Positions 13,650 to 26,000 of a DNA stretch of 64,000 nucleotides are shown one piece after another; within the stretch, counting starts at the first letter, position 1; the number at the start of each line of letters is the position of its first letter. The position numbers and the translations under genes are program-made. This DNA comes from Ancylostoma caninum (lineage: Eukaryota > Nematoda > Chromadorea > Rhabditida > Ancylostomatidae). The notes beneath the pieces were generated by a model. The model saw nothing but the letters and a program-made list of their open reading frames with translations. It did no database searches and was not told the origin of the DNA. Location of the stretch: assembly GCA_037903475.1 (NCBI GenBank), contig JBAJFG010000034.1, forward strand, positions 868,001 through 932,000, read 5' to 3'.

Positions 13650-13779
13650 GATTTACGCGCTTTATTACTTTTATTTTTTATTCAGTTATCCACTGTGTCT
13701 TCTGTGAGCAATTTTGGTTTTCTTCTCGCCTTCTTCTGCGCGTATAACTGGTACATATGCCTTTTTGCATGATAACACA

Positions 13780-13785
13780 TTTATT
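13780..13785 (-). terminator. Poly(A) signal of protease gene 1
   Basis: AATAAA on the minus strand, about 80 nt after the TAG stop. The flanking CTGCAGC-AATAAA block is conserved at the same place in the 40-kb pseudogene (39954-39959). It is also present in the A and B units, where it lies more than 1.1 kb beyond the stop. Confidence 0.6.
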
Positions 13786-13864
13786 TGGCTGCAGTTAAGA
13801 AGAATACGATCAGTGGCTTATGTTATTCGTAGAACTGACGTGTTCTCCCATATTCTGGACGAGG

Positions 13865-16800
13865 CTATGCAGCTCTTTGCGCCCAGACCTTACCATCCTT
13901 GACCGGGCTGGGGAATTTTGTTGTTCGAAGTGGACAAACACCTGAATTTGTGAGAACAACTACCTCACATGAAACTGGAGGTAACGCTGTGTTTGTGTTT
14001 CACCTGTAATGTCACAAATCCAGCGGAGATAAAGACGAACATCAGTGAAGTGAGCAGGAGGCATCTTTTCATCTGAAATAATCTGAAATTCACGAGCTCG
14101 AAATCGTTGCTGCGTTGCACACGAGCGTCGTACAGGATAGATCTTGGGGTGAAACTGTTAGGGTGGGAAATTGGGAATGTGCGCTGAAGTTTTGACTTCT
14201 TTACGAATGTGTTGCGGAACTTCTTTTGTCAAACATTTGACACTATCTGAAAAAGTCAGAATTTTTCGGTATACTCAGAATCGAATTTTATCGAATCGCA
14301 ACTTCATTCCAAACTTTTAAAGAAATCTATGAAAAAAGCCCGACCGAAATTCTCGAGTTTCCATCCCAAATGTTTCATGTCGTTAAAAAAGGTAAAACTA
14401 CAGTGAGCGCTACCGCAAGTCATATGAAGAATTGGGAGGATTTTCGCCGTATTATCGCATCAAATTCATGCGACAATCGACTACTCGGAAAATGCGCTCA
14501 AACTTGGGTAATTGAATCGAAATTGCGGCGGCCGTCACTCGATTCTTGGACGGCCATGCCCTTCATATCTGGAATCAAAATCCGCGCTTGCACCGCCAAA
14601 TAGCTCAGGCTTCCCATGACAGCGAAAGATCTCAAAACCGCGACGGAACCAAAATTTGGGTGAGCCGCTATTTGATGTCACCTCGTTGCGACATCCCACA
14701 GGAGAGCGGTCCTTCTCTGTGTGGAGGATGTCGAAGGTTCAACAATACTAAGTCTGGGAAGAACTTGCAGTAAGATGTTGCGGTTTTTGTTCTTAGAAAA
14801 TATTTCACTTCGTGCAAAAATTGCGCATTCCCACTTACCACCCTATTTTATTTATCATTAAAGGAGGTTCCTATGGTCAGCGTTGCTTTGTTCGCCACTG
14901 TTCACCACTCTTTGGTTGGAACCTAAAATAGCTGTACTTTTAAATGGGTCAGTGGCGGTGCACGGAGCTGGTGAAAACGATGCGATCCCGAATACAGTCG
15001 CTTTGCTCGAAGTATCAGCGGGAATGAGCGGACCTCCACTGTCACCCTGAAAAGAGCTGCGTATAATGTGACAATAAGGTCTTCCGTCAGTTTTAGCCCT
15101 TATTTCTTGCTCTTTGCCAAGAACTATCGTAGCTTCGTATCCTATAAGTTTATGTTCCATAGGTCCATCTGTAACTTGTATAATTGCCGGACAAGAAACG
15201 ATGTGGAAATGCACAACTCCCATCAGTCTTGATACGTAACTCCTTTTTCAAGAATTTATCTGAGTGTTTCTTCGAATCACTAATTTTTTTATCCAGTATT
15301 CGAGAGTATAGAGGCTTCCTTTGAAAAAGTCAAGAAAGATATTCAAATTTCACGAGCGATTTCTTGAAGGTCATGGGTTCTGCATAGCGGGGTGGCAGAG
15401 GCTTTATCATCATCATGTGAAGATTAGATCAACTGGAAATAGCATGAAATGTGATTTGGAATTTTTAGGATCCCTCCGATTGTTCCACTTCTTCTCACTG
15501 AAACTTTATGGATTCAAGGACACTCCGAAAGATAGAAGGCCAGGTTAATATAAGCGACTTCCAACTAAGCTGAGACTCATCAGGGTATGCTATTTTGAGA
15601 CTTTTCGTGTGGTTCAAAATTTGACAACCCTCGGTAGTTCTGCCAAAGTTTCGGCAATGCTCTGGGAGGTCCTGGGCAAAGACCCAAGGACTGCTATTTA
15701 ATGTTGAGAGTAAAACTGAAGATGAGGATCGTCATGAAGAGAAATTGATGCCATTATGAAAAAGCTGTGTGTTTCATTATGGAAAAGCAGGGTGTTTATT
15801 TATTTAAGAGGGCGTAAACAACAACAAGTTCACGCAACAAACATTTTCACAAAATTCTGAAAGAGTTCCAACGAGTAACGCAGTGCATGGTCTAAGAGGA
15901 CAAAAAACTAACCTGACATATAGCTTTCTCATAACCACGTGCTACAAATTTTCCCCTCACATATTGTGTGATTGTGAGATTTACCTCCTGCAAGCCGGGT
16001 TCGGCCTTGTCGGGTCGATTTCTCGCTGAAATAGGAGATCAAGGTCTTTGAAAATCTTTCTTGTATATTTACTCATGCATTCAAGATACTCCAATTCAAG
16101 CAAGCCTGAGGTTGAATAATGTAGCCAGAACACAAATAATAAAGAGAAAAAACAGTCTGAGATGAAGAAAAACAGTGTTTGAACTAACAGTTTAGTGCAC
16201 TGGTAATAAGGAGAAAATGTAAGTTGATAATCACGTCATAGGTAAACTGCCCTAATTCTCAATCAGGTCCAAGTCCAAAGTTGCACAAGTATAGCGTCCT
16301 TGAGATTGTCACGCCTAGACTACACCATCATACGTGTTGAACACATCGGGGCAGCTTTTTATTGCAAAGGCTTTTTTGGTATGGTAAAATACTAAGAGAA
16401 CAGGGATGAAGTCATATTTAATTGTATTATATTGAATGCTAGTCATTGAAACACTGTGAATAATGGGACAGTGCTCAAGACAGCATCTTATCTTACATGT
16501 TCTTTTGTTGATTTGGAGAGAGTTTCGTATAAGCCTTTATCAACGAGTTATCCACGCTAATTTTGGAATACTTCCCCTTATCAATTTTAAACATGCTACT
16601 TTGGGACCCCCTCCCCCCCCACTATACGTCATAAACACTGTGCCCAGGCGAGACCTCCACCGGCACCTATAGCCGATCTAGCCCATATCTTCAAAGATTA
16701 TATGAAAGCAAAATAAATAAAATGAATAAAAATGAAAGTAAAATCGCATACAAACTTGCCCAAACATGACCAACTGTCCAAAAACTGTCCCTATTCCTTC

Positions 16801-18180
16801 TCTTTGGTTGAGCTGGCACTCACACGGTACCGGGGCAGAGTTTCAAAAATGAACTTGTGAAGAAGAAGTGATGTACTCTAGAAAATGCTGCAAGAAAGGG
16901 GGCTAACGAGATGTGAGTCCTTTTTTGGATGTTCCATTAATTGGGGTAGGGTACCACATAAGAAGGCAGTTTTATTAACCGTATGAAGAATTTTCTCCTA
17001 CAGAAGACGTTCATGAACTTAAACTAACGGATTCACCGCTCGCATCAAAGAATGGGTTCTGAAATCTTAGCATTAATTGCTATATAATAGAGCTTTCAAT
17101 GGTAGTCAGAAAAAACATTCAGGGATTGTAGCTGAACGTTCTTACTGACGCTGTGGTCCTGATTTTGTTTGAAAATGTGTTCTTACAAGAACAAAGCTTT
17201 TTTCCAGTCATGTAGCTAACGCTCCATTTCAATTGGGGAAAACACTCTTTGTTTTTTGAGCGAAGAATTCAAAACGCACCATCATACCCGTACCCGATGG
17301 AAGTAACAGTTCCATAACGCAACATATCATCTTCTTCTGGCATACAGATGGGTGAAGCCTCCTCCGAATTCACATCTTCGTCAAGTTCAATCACTGCTAT
17401 ATCGTTCGCGGCAGAAAAACAGGTTGCAAATTCTGGATGAGAAATTACCTGAAGAGAGAAATGGATAGCAAAAATAGTGTGCACAAGTAACCATTAGCAT
17501 GTTGGGTACACATACGTAGCGAGGTTTGTAAGGGGTTCGCTTTTCTCCGCTGGGACATTCACCGGGTTTAGGGCATTTGGTGCCGAGGTAAATCGTTATA
17601 TCGGGTAACGGAAGTAAACGGCCGCTTAAAATTCGAACAATCTTCTCGATATTATCTCGAGAGAAAAAAAGATGTACGAGGTCCAAGAATAGAGCAGTTA
17701 CAAGCTCACATCGGATTGCAAGTATTTGCCGTGAAGTTGATGATCTGCGACAGGTCGTAGACGCAGTGAGCTGCCGTCAGAACATGGCGGTTCGAAATTA
17801 GTGAACCCGTGCATCTGGAGCCTTAATCAAAAGAATATCCCATTTTTCGATTACATGTTTTCCTGTGTCGACTACTTATTGAATCAAAACGTTCGTTATC
17901 TGATCTCGATTTTAGAAATAGCTGGTTCATCACCTCTGGAGCGAGCAATTGCTGCTGTGAATGGATATTTGTTTGGCGGCACAGCAACTCCCGTTGAAGC
18001 GAAGCCAAGGCCTTCTAAAAGTAGTGTTTTTATACAGTATTCCCTAGCATGGATGTTTATTTCTAATTTTTCACCTGTTACGTCAAGGTGTTTTGCACCA
18101 CAGTGATCTTTGAGGTGTTTATTTTCGTCAGGATTGAGCTTGTACAATGAAGCGATGGCAATCCAAGTTAAGATGTTCAT
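13865..18180 (-). CDS. Secreted trypsin-like serine protease, DUF316-type, paralogue 1
   Basis: Nine exons, minus strand: 18180-18075, 18014-17934, 17821-17710, 17624-17516, 17448-17280, 16025-15913, 15046-14938, 14072-14004 and 13941-13865. The total is 945 nt, 314 residues, in phase throughout. The short hydrophobic N terminus (MNILTWIAIASLY) fits a signal peptide, and DENKHLKDHCGA follows. VPPNKYPF marks the start of the protease fold. The triad is complete: His in LTAAHC, Asp in NDIAVIELD, Ser in CQGDSGGPL. The positions equivalent to chymotrypsin 189-190 read Ala-Ile, so trypsin-like Arg/Lys specificity is unlikely. DVRLYLRWIC and GVCPL close the protein, which ends without the hydrophobic tail of its A/B relatives. 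Extra conserved sequence upstream (QDVGANFS...TSEE) may be another exon, so the true start could be further 5'. Substrate unknown. Confidence 0.85.
14497..14519 (-). other. SL1-like sequence, minus strand
   Basis: Read on the minus strand it ends AATTACCCAAGTTTGAG, identical to the last 17 nt of canonical SL1, with changes only in the first few bases. It sits in an intron of protease gene 1, about 0.85 kb from a second SL1-like sequence in the opposite orientation. CGCAT follows, so there is no donor site. Confidence 0.6.
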
Positions 18181-18664
18181 CAATTTGTAGTCTTGAGGAA
18201 AACTCTGGGTTCTATCCAAAAAAAGGAAGTTTTGAATTGAAAAAAATTCAAAGCAGGTAGAGTGAAAATGAGAGGCTGCGAGGGCTAAGATACAAGAGTA
18301 AAACTCGCTGAGGGTCCAGTCGCAATAGGCAAGGGCATCAAAACGAACGCTACTGAGTGTGTTCGTTTTCAATTTCTTACTTGTTCTTCAGAGGTGTTTT
18401 GGCTTACTGAGAAGTTCGCTCCGACATCTTGGTTCTGCTTCAAAGGGAAAATTGGGGCGATGGTTGAGAGTATCACCTGACAAGTTCAAAAGAATTCCTG
18501 TGCGCTATTTTATTCTGGATAAGAGTTTATTATGATGTCATGAATCTTTTTGGATCGCTTCTTCGCAAGCAATGATGGTGTAGATGAAGAACTCCTATGG
18601 AAGATCAGGCAGAAAGCAAAGACAACATGAACATAGACTGGGGTGCACGTCTCTTCACTGGCAT

Positions 18665-18670
18665 TTTATA
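18665..18670 (-). promoter_or_regulatory. TATA box of protease gene 1
   Basis: TATAAA on the minus strand, preceded by GGATGGGAG. The same GGATGG...TATAAA block occurs upstream of copies A and B, and TATAAA is also kept upstream of the 40-kb pseudogene, which argues for a real core promoter. Confidence 0.6.
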
Positions 18671-18689
18671 CTCCCATCCACGAAGAATT

Positions 18690-19390
18690 TTATGATATGC
18701 CTCTAATATTTTCGACATCTTGGCATTGTTGAAACGCTTGTGGCAAGGGTCTAGCTTCGAAATGAACCTGATTCATTTCAGAAGCGGCAGAATTTGGCAG
18801 CATATGGAACACCTCTGGCTCATCTGGGATGAATCAACCTCATATTGAAGTTCTGATGTTGCCATGAGCGCCTAAACAGCCTCGAGAAACCGAAGAGATT
18901 GAAGGAATATTAGAAATGCGTCACGAGTGGCGGAATAGAAATTTTGGTGAAAAAGGCACATGATCGTGCGCTCATCCTTCGCTGTTCTCCTTTCACTGGA
19001 GTTCGTCCTCCTTGTCGTATAGCACAAGCAAATGAAATTGCCAGTCCTTTCTAACTGACTGGGTGCTACTCTCCATCATCCTTCTGTTCTTTGAAATTGA
19101 CTAACCTTACAACAATGCAGTATCAACCATATTAACTGTGTATTGCGCCGACCCCGTCGGTCCCTCTGGAAAGAGGCGAATCCAATCGAAGAAATTCCGG
19201 TAGTGTTGGTTCCATGCGATGTTGTTCGGTTACTTTCCAAGACAGACTCCCCGCTATCAGTTGATGCGGAAGTGATTGCCGAAACGAACTGCCAGTTCAA
19301 ACTGTTATAATTTGGGTTGAGCCCGACGCTCTTCATCAGTTTAATACCCATTTAATTCTCTAAATCTTCTCTAACAATCTGTGAAAATGG
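18690..19390. other. Upstream flank of protease gene 1, no gene recognised
   Basis: Part of this flank (about 18760-19000) is similar to the upstream flank of the 40-kb pseudogene (about 42010-42260), for example CCGAA-AGATTGAAGG-ATATTA. It is therefore duplicated promoter DNA. No exon is supported. Confidence 0.4.
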
Positions 19391-19397
19391 TATGCCT

Positions 19398-19697
19398 CTA
19401 GAATAGAAAATTGAGATCGCAAAAATCTACAAACTTTCGAAAGGTGATTTCGGCATGCTCTAGATCAGCAATCTGCCGCTGCCAGAGATTTGCATCTAGG
19501 ACTCGAGAAAAGTGATATTCAGTAAGTGACAGGTCTGAGGGATGAGGAGAATGAATGAGAGCTTCGATGCCATACTGCGCCAGTTTTTGCTGGATGAGTT
19601 TTTGAGTGATAGGCTTAGCGCTACCCTGGAGTAGGGAAAAACCTGATTTTCGGTTCACCACTGCCAACCACATCTGCAGCAGATTTTCAGACATCAA
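19398..19697 (-). mobile_element. Degenerate mariner transposase fragment
   Basis: The minus-strand frame carries a mariner C-terminal half: VNRKSGFSLLQGSAKP corresponds to the family's VNRK...LLHDNARPH, and HPSDLSLTEYHFSRVLD to SPDLSPTDYHLF-SLD. The second catalytic Asp (HDNARPH) has become Gly-Ser, so it is inactive. The N-terminal half and terminal repeats were not found. The sequence differs clearly from the two other mariners in the window. Confidence 0.7.
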
Positions 19698-19799
19698 GTC
19701 GAAATGGCAATGAAGGGCTCTGCTATCAACGATTGTCTAGGTTGTAGAAGGCTGCCATCACTCACATCCTTACAGCATCACCAAACTACTGACACAACA

Positions 19800-20520
19800 T
19801 ACCTAGAGAAAAGATCTGGTTTAGGAAAGCTCAGAAGTGGGAAAAAAGTTTCTACCGATACCCATTCGCATTTATTGTTATCGTTCAGAAACCGAGCTCC
19901 GTCCATATTGACTGCATGGTCTAGGAATGAGCCATTCTGGAACAAAAAATAGGTTAGGAAAGAAATCTCTTTATGTAAGACGCTGGTCATCAGTCAGGTC
20001 GTATGGTGTTCAGTTCCGCTCCTTTCTCACCCTGCTGATTGAAATCGGATGCTTTGAAACTAAGGTATACTGAGGGCCCATCCCTGATCTTAACGTCCGG
20101 ATGGTAAGACCCTGTTTAGGTTTCTCCCTAGTGTGAAAAATTGACATAGGAAAATTTAGAAGTGGGAGGACGTGTCTACCGAGATTGAATTCACGCTTCC
20201 TTTTATCGTACATTAACCAATACACGGTTTAGAAATGATTCATGTTGGGACGAAAAATTAGGTTAGAAAAGATGTCGCAGCGGTTGAGACGCTGGTCGTC
20301 AGTTAGATCGTGGAAGGGGGAGGGGGGCTCACTTCCGCACCTTTTTTACCATGTCGATAGAAGTCAAATGTTATGTAACCGTAGTATAGTGAGCGTCCAT
20401 CCCTGCTCTCAACGTCCTGATGCTAAGATCCTGTTCAGGTCCCACGACTGTCTTCAACGTCTCACCGTTAAGCGATATCTCGCGAACACGACCATGCTTG
20501 TATTTGAGTTTAAAATCGTA
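19800..20520. repeat. Diverged tandem repeat, about 310-bp period
   Basis: Blocks recur in order. GGTTAG-AAAGA...GAGACGCTGGTCGTCAG lies near 20240-20305 and again near 19950-19995. CCATCCCTG-TCT-AACGTCC lies near 20080 and 20398. AGAAGTGGGA...TCTACCGA lies near 19832 and 20158. At least two units are visible. Confidence 0.55.
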
Positions 20521-23044
20521 TGAAGCAAACTTTGCGAACACCTGGCTCACTGCCCTTGGGAAGGCGAATCCAAGATAGATCGCCTTCCCAAGATAAAACA
20601 AATGCAAGATTACCGAAGACCTTTGCAGAATGATCGAGTTTGAAGTCATTAACTATGATCACCCGAAAATCGCGTCGGCTCATCATTTGTTCGCCACTCT
20701 ATGAAAAGCCAATAAAAAAGGCTAGCCAGAATGTTCGAGAGGCTCTTGAAAGAGGAGGAGAAACCCTTTCAGAATGTCATAAAAGTTAGCTACAAATCGC
20801 GCAAATTCCACAGAAGCGAAAAATTTATTTGTACATGTCCCCGAACAGCAATTAATTCCGCACCATCCTGATAGCTATCTGTGGTGGTAGAAGAGCGGAA
20901 GGATTGAACTCAGGATGTGACTGGACCGGGAAATAACTTCCGAGCTGAACGTCTTGCAATATGAGCAATAACACCAGTACCTTGTTCAATTCTTCCATAT
21001 CTGGTGTATTTTCCTACATGAAAATAAAAGTTCTCAATCACTTCTCCAAAGGTACTGAGTACTGAGGTGTGATAAGAGAGAGAAGACCTATATACAAACT
21101 AGCAGAAGAAAAAGTAGAGCAGCAAGGTGTCAGTAATGTTGAAACTACAAAAACAAGTTATTATCTCGAGAGGAAACTGAAGAGTTCATGATCAGGCTTA
21201 CTGCTCACATCAAACATTATCATCAGACACCCTTTCCCATGTCCCAAACGAGGAAAAGGATGCTCTTTAAAGATGTTACTGAGCCATATTTAGACATAAA
21301 TTTGCCCATTGTTCCCAGCGGATGTTATTGCTGCACTTTCCTTTACTGCTCATCCAATCTAATTGATCGAGTTCACCAAAAAGAATCTGTTTTATTGTAT
21401 CTCAAAAATATTAACAGCAGCACAGTTCTCATTCCTGGAAAAAATTGCAAGTAGCTGATACTATGGAAAGATCCTCCGTCCGAATGATTGCTTTTTTTGA
21501 ATTTATGAAAAATCTTTTTTTTTTGTCAAGTAACTTCCACGTAGAGTACAGCACCATCTTCTTTTTTATCATTTTTGTGGGACTTTTTGGCAATCCTATA
21601 TTTTTGTGTATATGCATAAATACAGTGATCTTTTTTTCTGTGGAGACGTACACACGTATGTTTACATAGTAACACCTTTATTGAGCTGCAGCTAAAAAGA
21701 ACATGATCACTACAGAGTGACAGCAAAGTCCTTGGCCAAACTTTACAAGCCACAGAAACGCCTATAGGTTAGACAAGATAGCCAAAACCTTGAATCAGTT
21801 CGCTCAAAGTATGAGCTTCAAAAAGCACTAGTTAGATTTTGAGCACATCTCCAGCTTTTGCGATATAGGCATCAAAACGCTCAGGAGTTATACAACCTTG
21901 AGCCCGCACCTCCTCAAGGTCAGTTCATTCCTACAATTCTTGCAGGGTTGCAGCGATATGTCCCATAGTTTCATAAAGATCTACGCTATAAAGCCATATC
22001 ACAGCTATATCCATATAAATCGACATTGTGGAGTATGAGGAATATCCCATAAATACGTCATAGTCAGCAAAGTGACCTATCAACCAGAGTCTCATGGATC
22101 TTATTTATTTATTCAATACACCTCAAAGGAGCTCCATAACAGAAAAGAAATCATCGCCACACACCATGTGACAAGGAGGATCTTCAAAGGCATTAAACTA
22201 TTAAGGATTTAAGCAACCGTGAAAAAAACCGAAATATTATCAGAATATATACTGTGAAATTCCCTAGTGATTGTGCGTGATCAGAAACCATACCATACAT
22301 GCAGCCTACCACTGGATCTTTTGAAAGCACTTACAAAGTTCCTTCAAAATACACTTTTAATGCGTGTTATATCGGTTGGGACTTGGCAAAAATATATAAC
22401 CACGAACTCCTCCACTGATAGCCACTTATGTAAGCCTTGACTTCACTCCTATGTTTTCGAGAAAACTGCAACAGATGAATATTTGGTTGTGTTTGCGCCA
22501 TAGAACAACAACAATAGGAAATATTAAGAGCAACAAAATTGCTTCACCTAAAGTCATTTACAAAAAAAAATTATTGCCATTCAATGTGTTTTATACAAAT
22601 ATTTTGTGGTACGAAATCGTTGCAGATCTCATCTGATAGAGAGCCCATCATTTCTAGGAGTAAGACGCTCCCGCTGCCAGGATCTTCACCATAGAAATTA
22701 GCACTTTCGGTGGAATATAGGTCATATTGAGCATCATTCGCAACATTTTCCATGTCAGTTCTCCTTTCCAGAAGAGGGTTACACCAACTAAAGTAGTGGG
22801 TTGTTGCTATCTTAGGTAATTCCTTCCAAAAATTATTTGAGCGAATACTATTGCTCAGAAGACGTAACAGATGCCCAATTTCAAATAATTTTAAAGGATT
22901 CCAATAGATTCCCAGCAAAATATAAGCAGAGAATGGGAGAAATCGAACTTTCTACCACTTTTCGCGGAAAATGAAAACCCCTTCGCACCAATTTACTTTC
23001 TGATGCTGCTATTTCCCTCAAAGGCTCTGGTACAGTGTCAAATA

Positions 23045-26000
23045 TTAAAGATATATTGGCAGTAACGTATGCAACACAATCAACAGCATTGCCACTAATT
23101 GTTCACCTAATTTTCTAGGGAAAATTTCTGTGGAACTTTTGGGCAAAGATGTTGTTGTCATTCTGTAGCTTTGGGCATCAGTAGAGCTGACGCATTCTTC
23201 CATATGCTCCTCGATCCCACTTCCTTTCATAGCCCAGACCTTGCTTTTCCGTCTGCGATAAATGATTTCTTGAAGTGGACAAACACCTGAATTTGTAGGA
23301 GGTATCATCTCATATGAAATTAGAAGTAATTGTGCGCGTGTCTGACCTGTAACGTCGCAAATCCAGCCAAGGTGAGGGCGTACATCGCTGAAGAAACTCC
23401 TACTTATATTGGTCCCTAAAACGAAAGGAATCTAAAATTTTGAGCGCTTTGCAAACGGACAATGAGTTCACTGTCAGATGATTAGTGATCAGGTTTTCGA
23501 AGGAGTAAACCACGAGAGGAGTTCCGAATTTGACTACTTGATAATGTTGATTGGTTCATATGTTTTGCGTCAGACTTCGAAATATGTATCTGAAAAAAAA
23601 ACTTCCTATTGCTGACGATGCTCTCTTCTCCAGTGATTGGCTTAGCTTCTGCACACAGAAATAACTGTACCTTCGAAAGGATTGGGGAGGCTACAGGTAA
23701 CTAATGTTGAGGATGTGATCCCGAATAGAACTGCGTTGCTCGAATTTTCAATGCGAAAGAGTGGGCCCCCACTGTCACCCTAAAAACTGCAACAGATAAA
23801 GTGTTTAATATCGTTCATTTAGGTATTTCGCCAATGCATTCTCTTTTTTTTTTACTCAGTAGCACTACATTTCTATGTACAACTCAAAGAAGAAAAAAAA
23901 CTAACAGGGCAAACTGTTTTCAGTCTATCCTCTGTTGCAATTCTTCCGTCCTCTTCAAATATAGCAGTGAGATTTTCTTCCTGCAAACCAGGCTCGTACT
24001 TGTCGTCTCGAATTCTCGCTGAAGCAGTAGAGAAGAGCTGGCTCATGTTCATTGAAAGTTATTCTCACATTGTGGAATCGCAGAAGCATTCAATTTGCAC
24101 AGGCGGCGCAGTGGCGGGGCGCAAACGATGGATTTGGTTGGTCCCTCAGTCCCCCACCCACCCCCTTTTCCCCCTTATTGTGGCATAAACACTGTGCCCA
24201 GCCATGATCTCCGTTACTGGTTTTGCGTATCATGGATCGTAGCTCCATATGTGAATTTCTCCTATCTTCCCATCGGAGTCTTCAACTCAGGCCCGCCTTC
24301 CCTTTCTTTCCACTAGTGGGAAATTCAGGGGAATAATTTTTTCCGAAAATTTTGAAGAGAATCGAAGAGGAAGTGGAGTAATATTGCGTTTTGAAAAGGG
24401 GAGTCGTAGAGTCGAATATTCAGAATCGTTGTCTCTCGAATACAGTACTGCTCACAGGATCGTGAAAACTGACGGTCGCTCCTGGAGTCACCGTCGCTTT
24501 ACCATAACTTCCGTAGAACTGCAGTAATCAAAGCGATTTGGTCACTATTCGATTTGTCTCAAGGAGGACTTTCAGTTGACCCACCTAGTGGTAACACTTC
24601 GACCAAACATGGGTGTCTAACGGGTATAATGTCACAAAATACATAAAAAGTACCCGTAATTAACCGAAATATTCATTTGTTTTCCCAAATAAAGACTTTC
24701 TTAGTCTTTGCAAAAACGCTCCAATGCTCAGAGCCTCACGGGGTGCCTTCCAGCAGCTAGCAGTGCTGAAAAATCGTACCTCCCCGAAACTTCTCATTTT
24801 GCACCAAGATATGGCGTTTGAATACCTTTTTCGAAATGCGTGGGCCCCCATTGTCCTAATGTTCTTCTAGGGCTACTAGAGACGGTAATAGTATTGCGAC
24901 TAAATTACCCCCAAAAATAGTGCAGTCTCAAATGATCAACCATGAGCTAGAACCGCATCAACGTCACATTTTTGGAAGTGCCCGTAGTGTTCTTTACGAG
25001 GTTGTCTTAGGAGTTCTGTAGTTTAGCGAATAGTAGCGCTCCCAACATCGAGGTTTACACGAGGCACGACAAAAGTTTGTCGTGCCTCGTGTAAACCTCG
25101 ATGTTGGGAGTGCTACTTTGGATAAGGATAAAATCGAGAATAGTAGGCCTGCAGCAACGGCACTTGCAGAACATATGACTCAACATATGGCTGGATTTGT
25201 CCTGAACCTGTTGTTCTTCCTTGCTCAAGTTTGCTTGGTCTTTTGCAATGATGTGCGCTACCAGCAACATCGTCAAAAATTGAGCTTTTTTGAATTACGG
25301 TGTAGTGGGCCCAGGTCAGCTCGCAGATGCTTGGAGGTTTCTGCTTCAATTCACAATGTATAATCGGATCTAAGTTTGAAATCCAGTTCATCGCCGCATG
25401 TTTGATCTACCACAAGCCCTATCCTTTACACGGCATCAATCGATATATCGATTACTTGAAGAAAACCAGTAAACCAAAAGTTTTCCTCGACACTAGGTAG
25501 GACATCTTAAAGGCCTCTTCGAGACAAATTGATTAGTGACCAAACAACCAAGTCGCTTTGATTGGTGCAGTTATACGGACGTTATGGCAAAGCAACGGTG
25601 AGCGATGGTGACTGCGCAGAGCGAGTGTCGGTTTTCACGATCCTGTGAGCAGTATTGTATATCTGAAACTCGCATAGTCAAAGATATCAATACTCAAAAA
25701 TATTACTTCAAATTGAAAAAAAAAAAACGTTCGCGTGTGCGTACTGCACAACAACAAGCAGTGGTACTGGCGGCTGCAAAAATGCTGAATCGCTCTCACA
25801 AACACCGATTTGCCTTGTCCAGCAAACGGTAAATTAAATTAGTACCAAAAACTCACCATCCATCCCGTAGCCCACGACAGTTACACTCCCCATCACCGGA
25901 TCGTCTTTCTCTGCCAAACAGATGGGTGAAGCCTCTTCTGGCTTCGCATCTTTGTCGAGTTCGATCACTGCTATATCGTTTATGAAAATACAGGGCACAT

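Noticed and set aside
20835..20960. Possible SINE head at the duplication edge (GAGTTCAATCC on the minus strand)
   Set aside because: The A box is poor and no target-site duplication is visible; present in both copies, so no empty site helps.
22571..22918. 115-codon minus frame, shared with copy B (MENVAN-AQ-LYSTESANF)
   Set aside because: Of the few substitutions between copies most change the amino acid, so there is no sign of coding constraint. It lies in the DNA that was probably inserted in the 3' flank.
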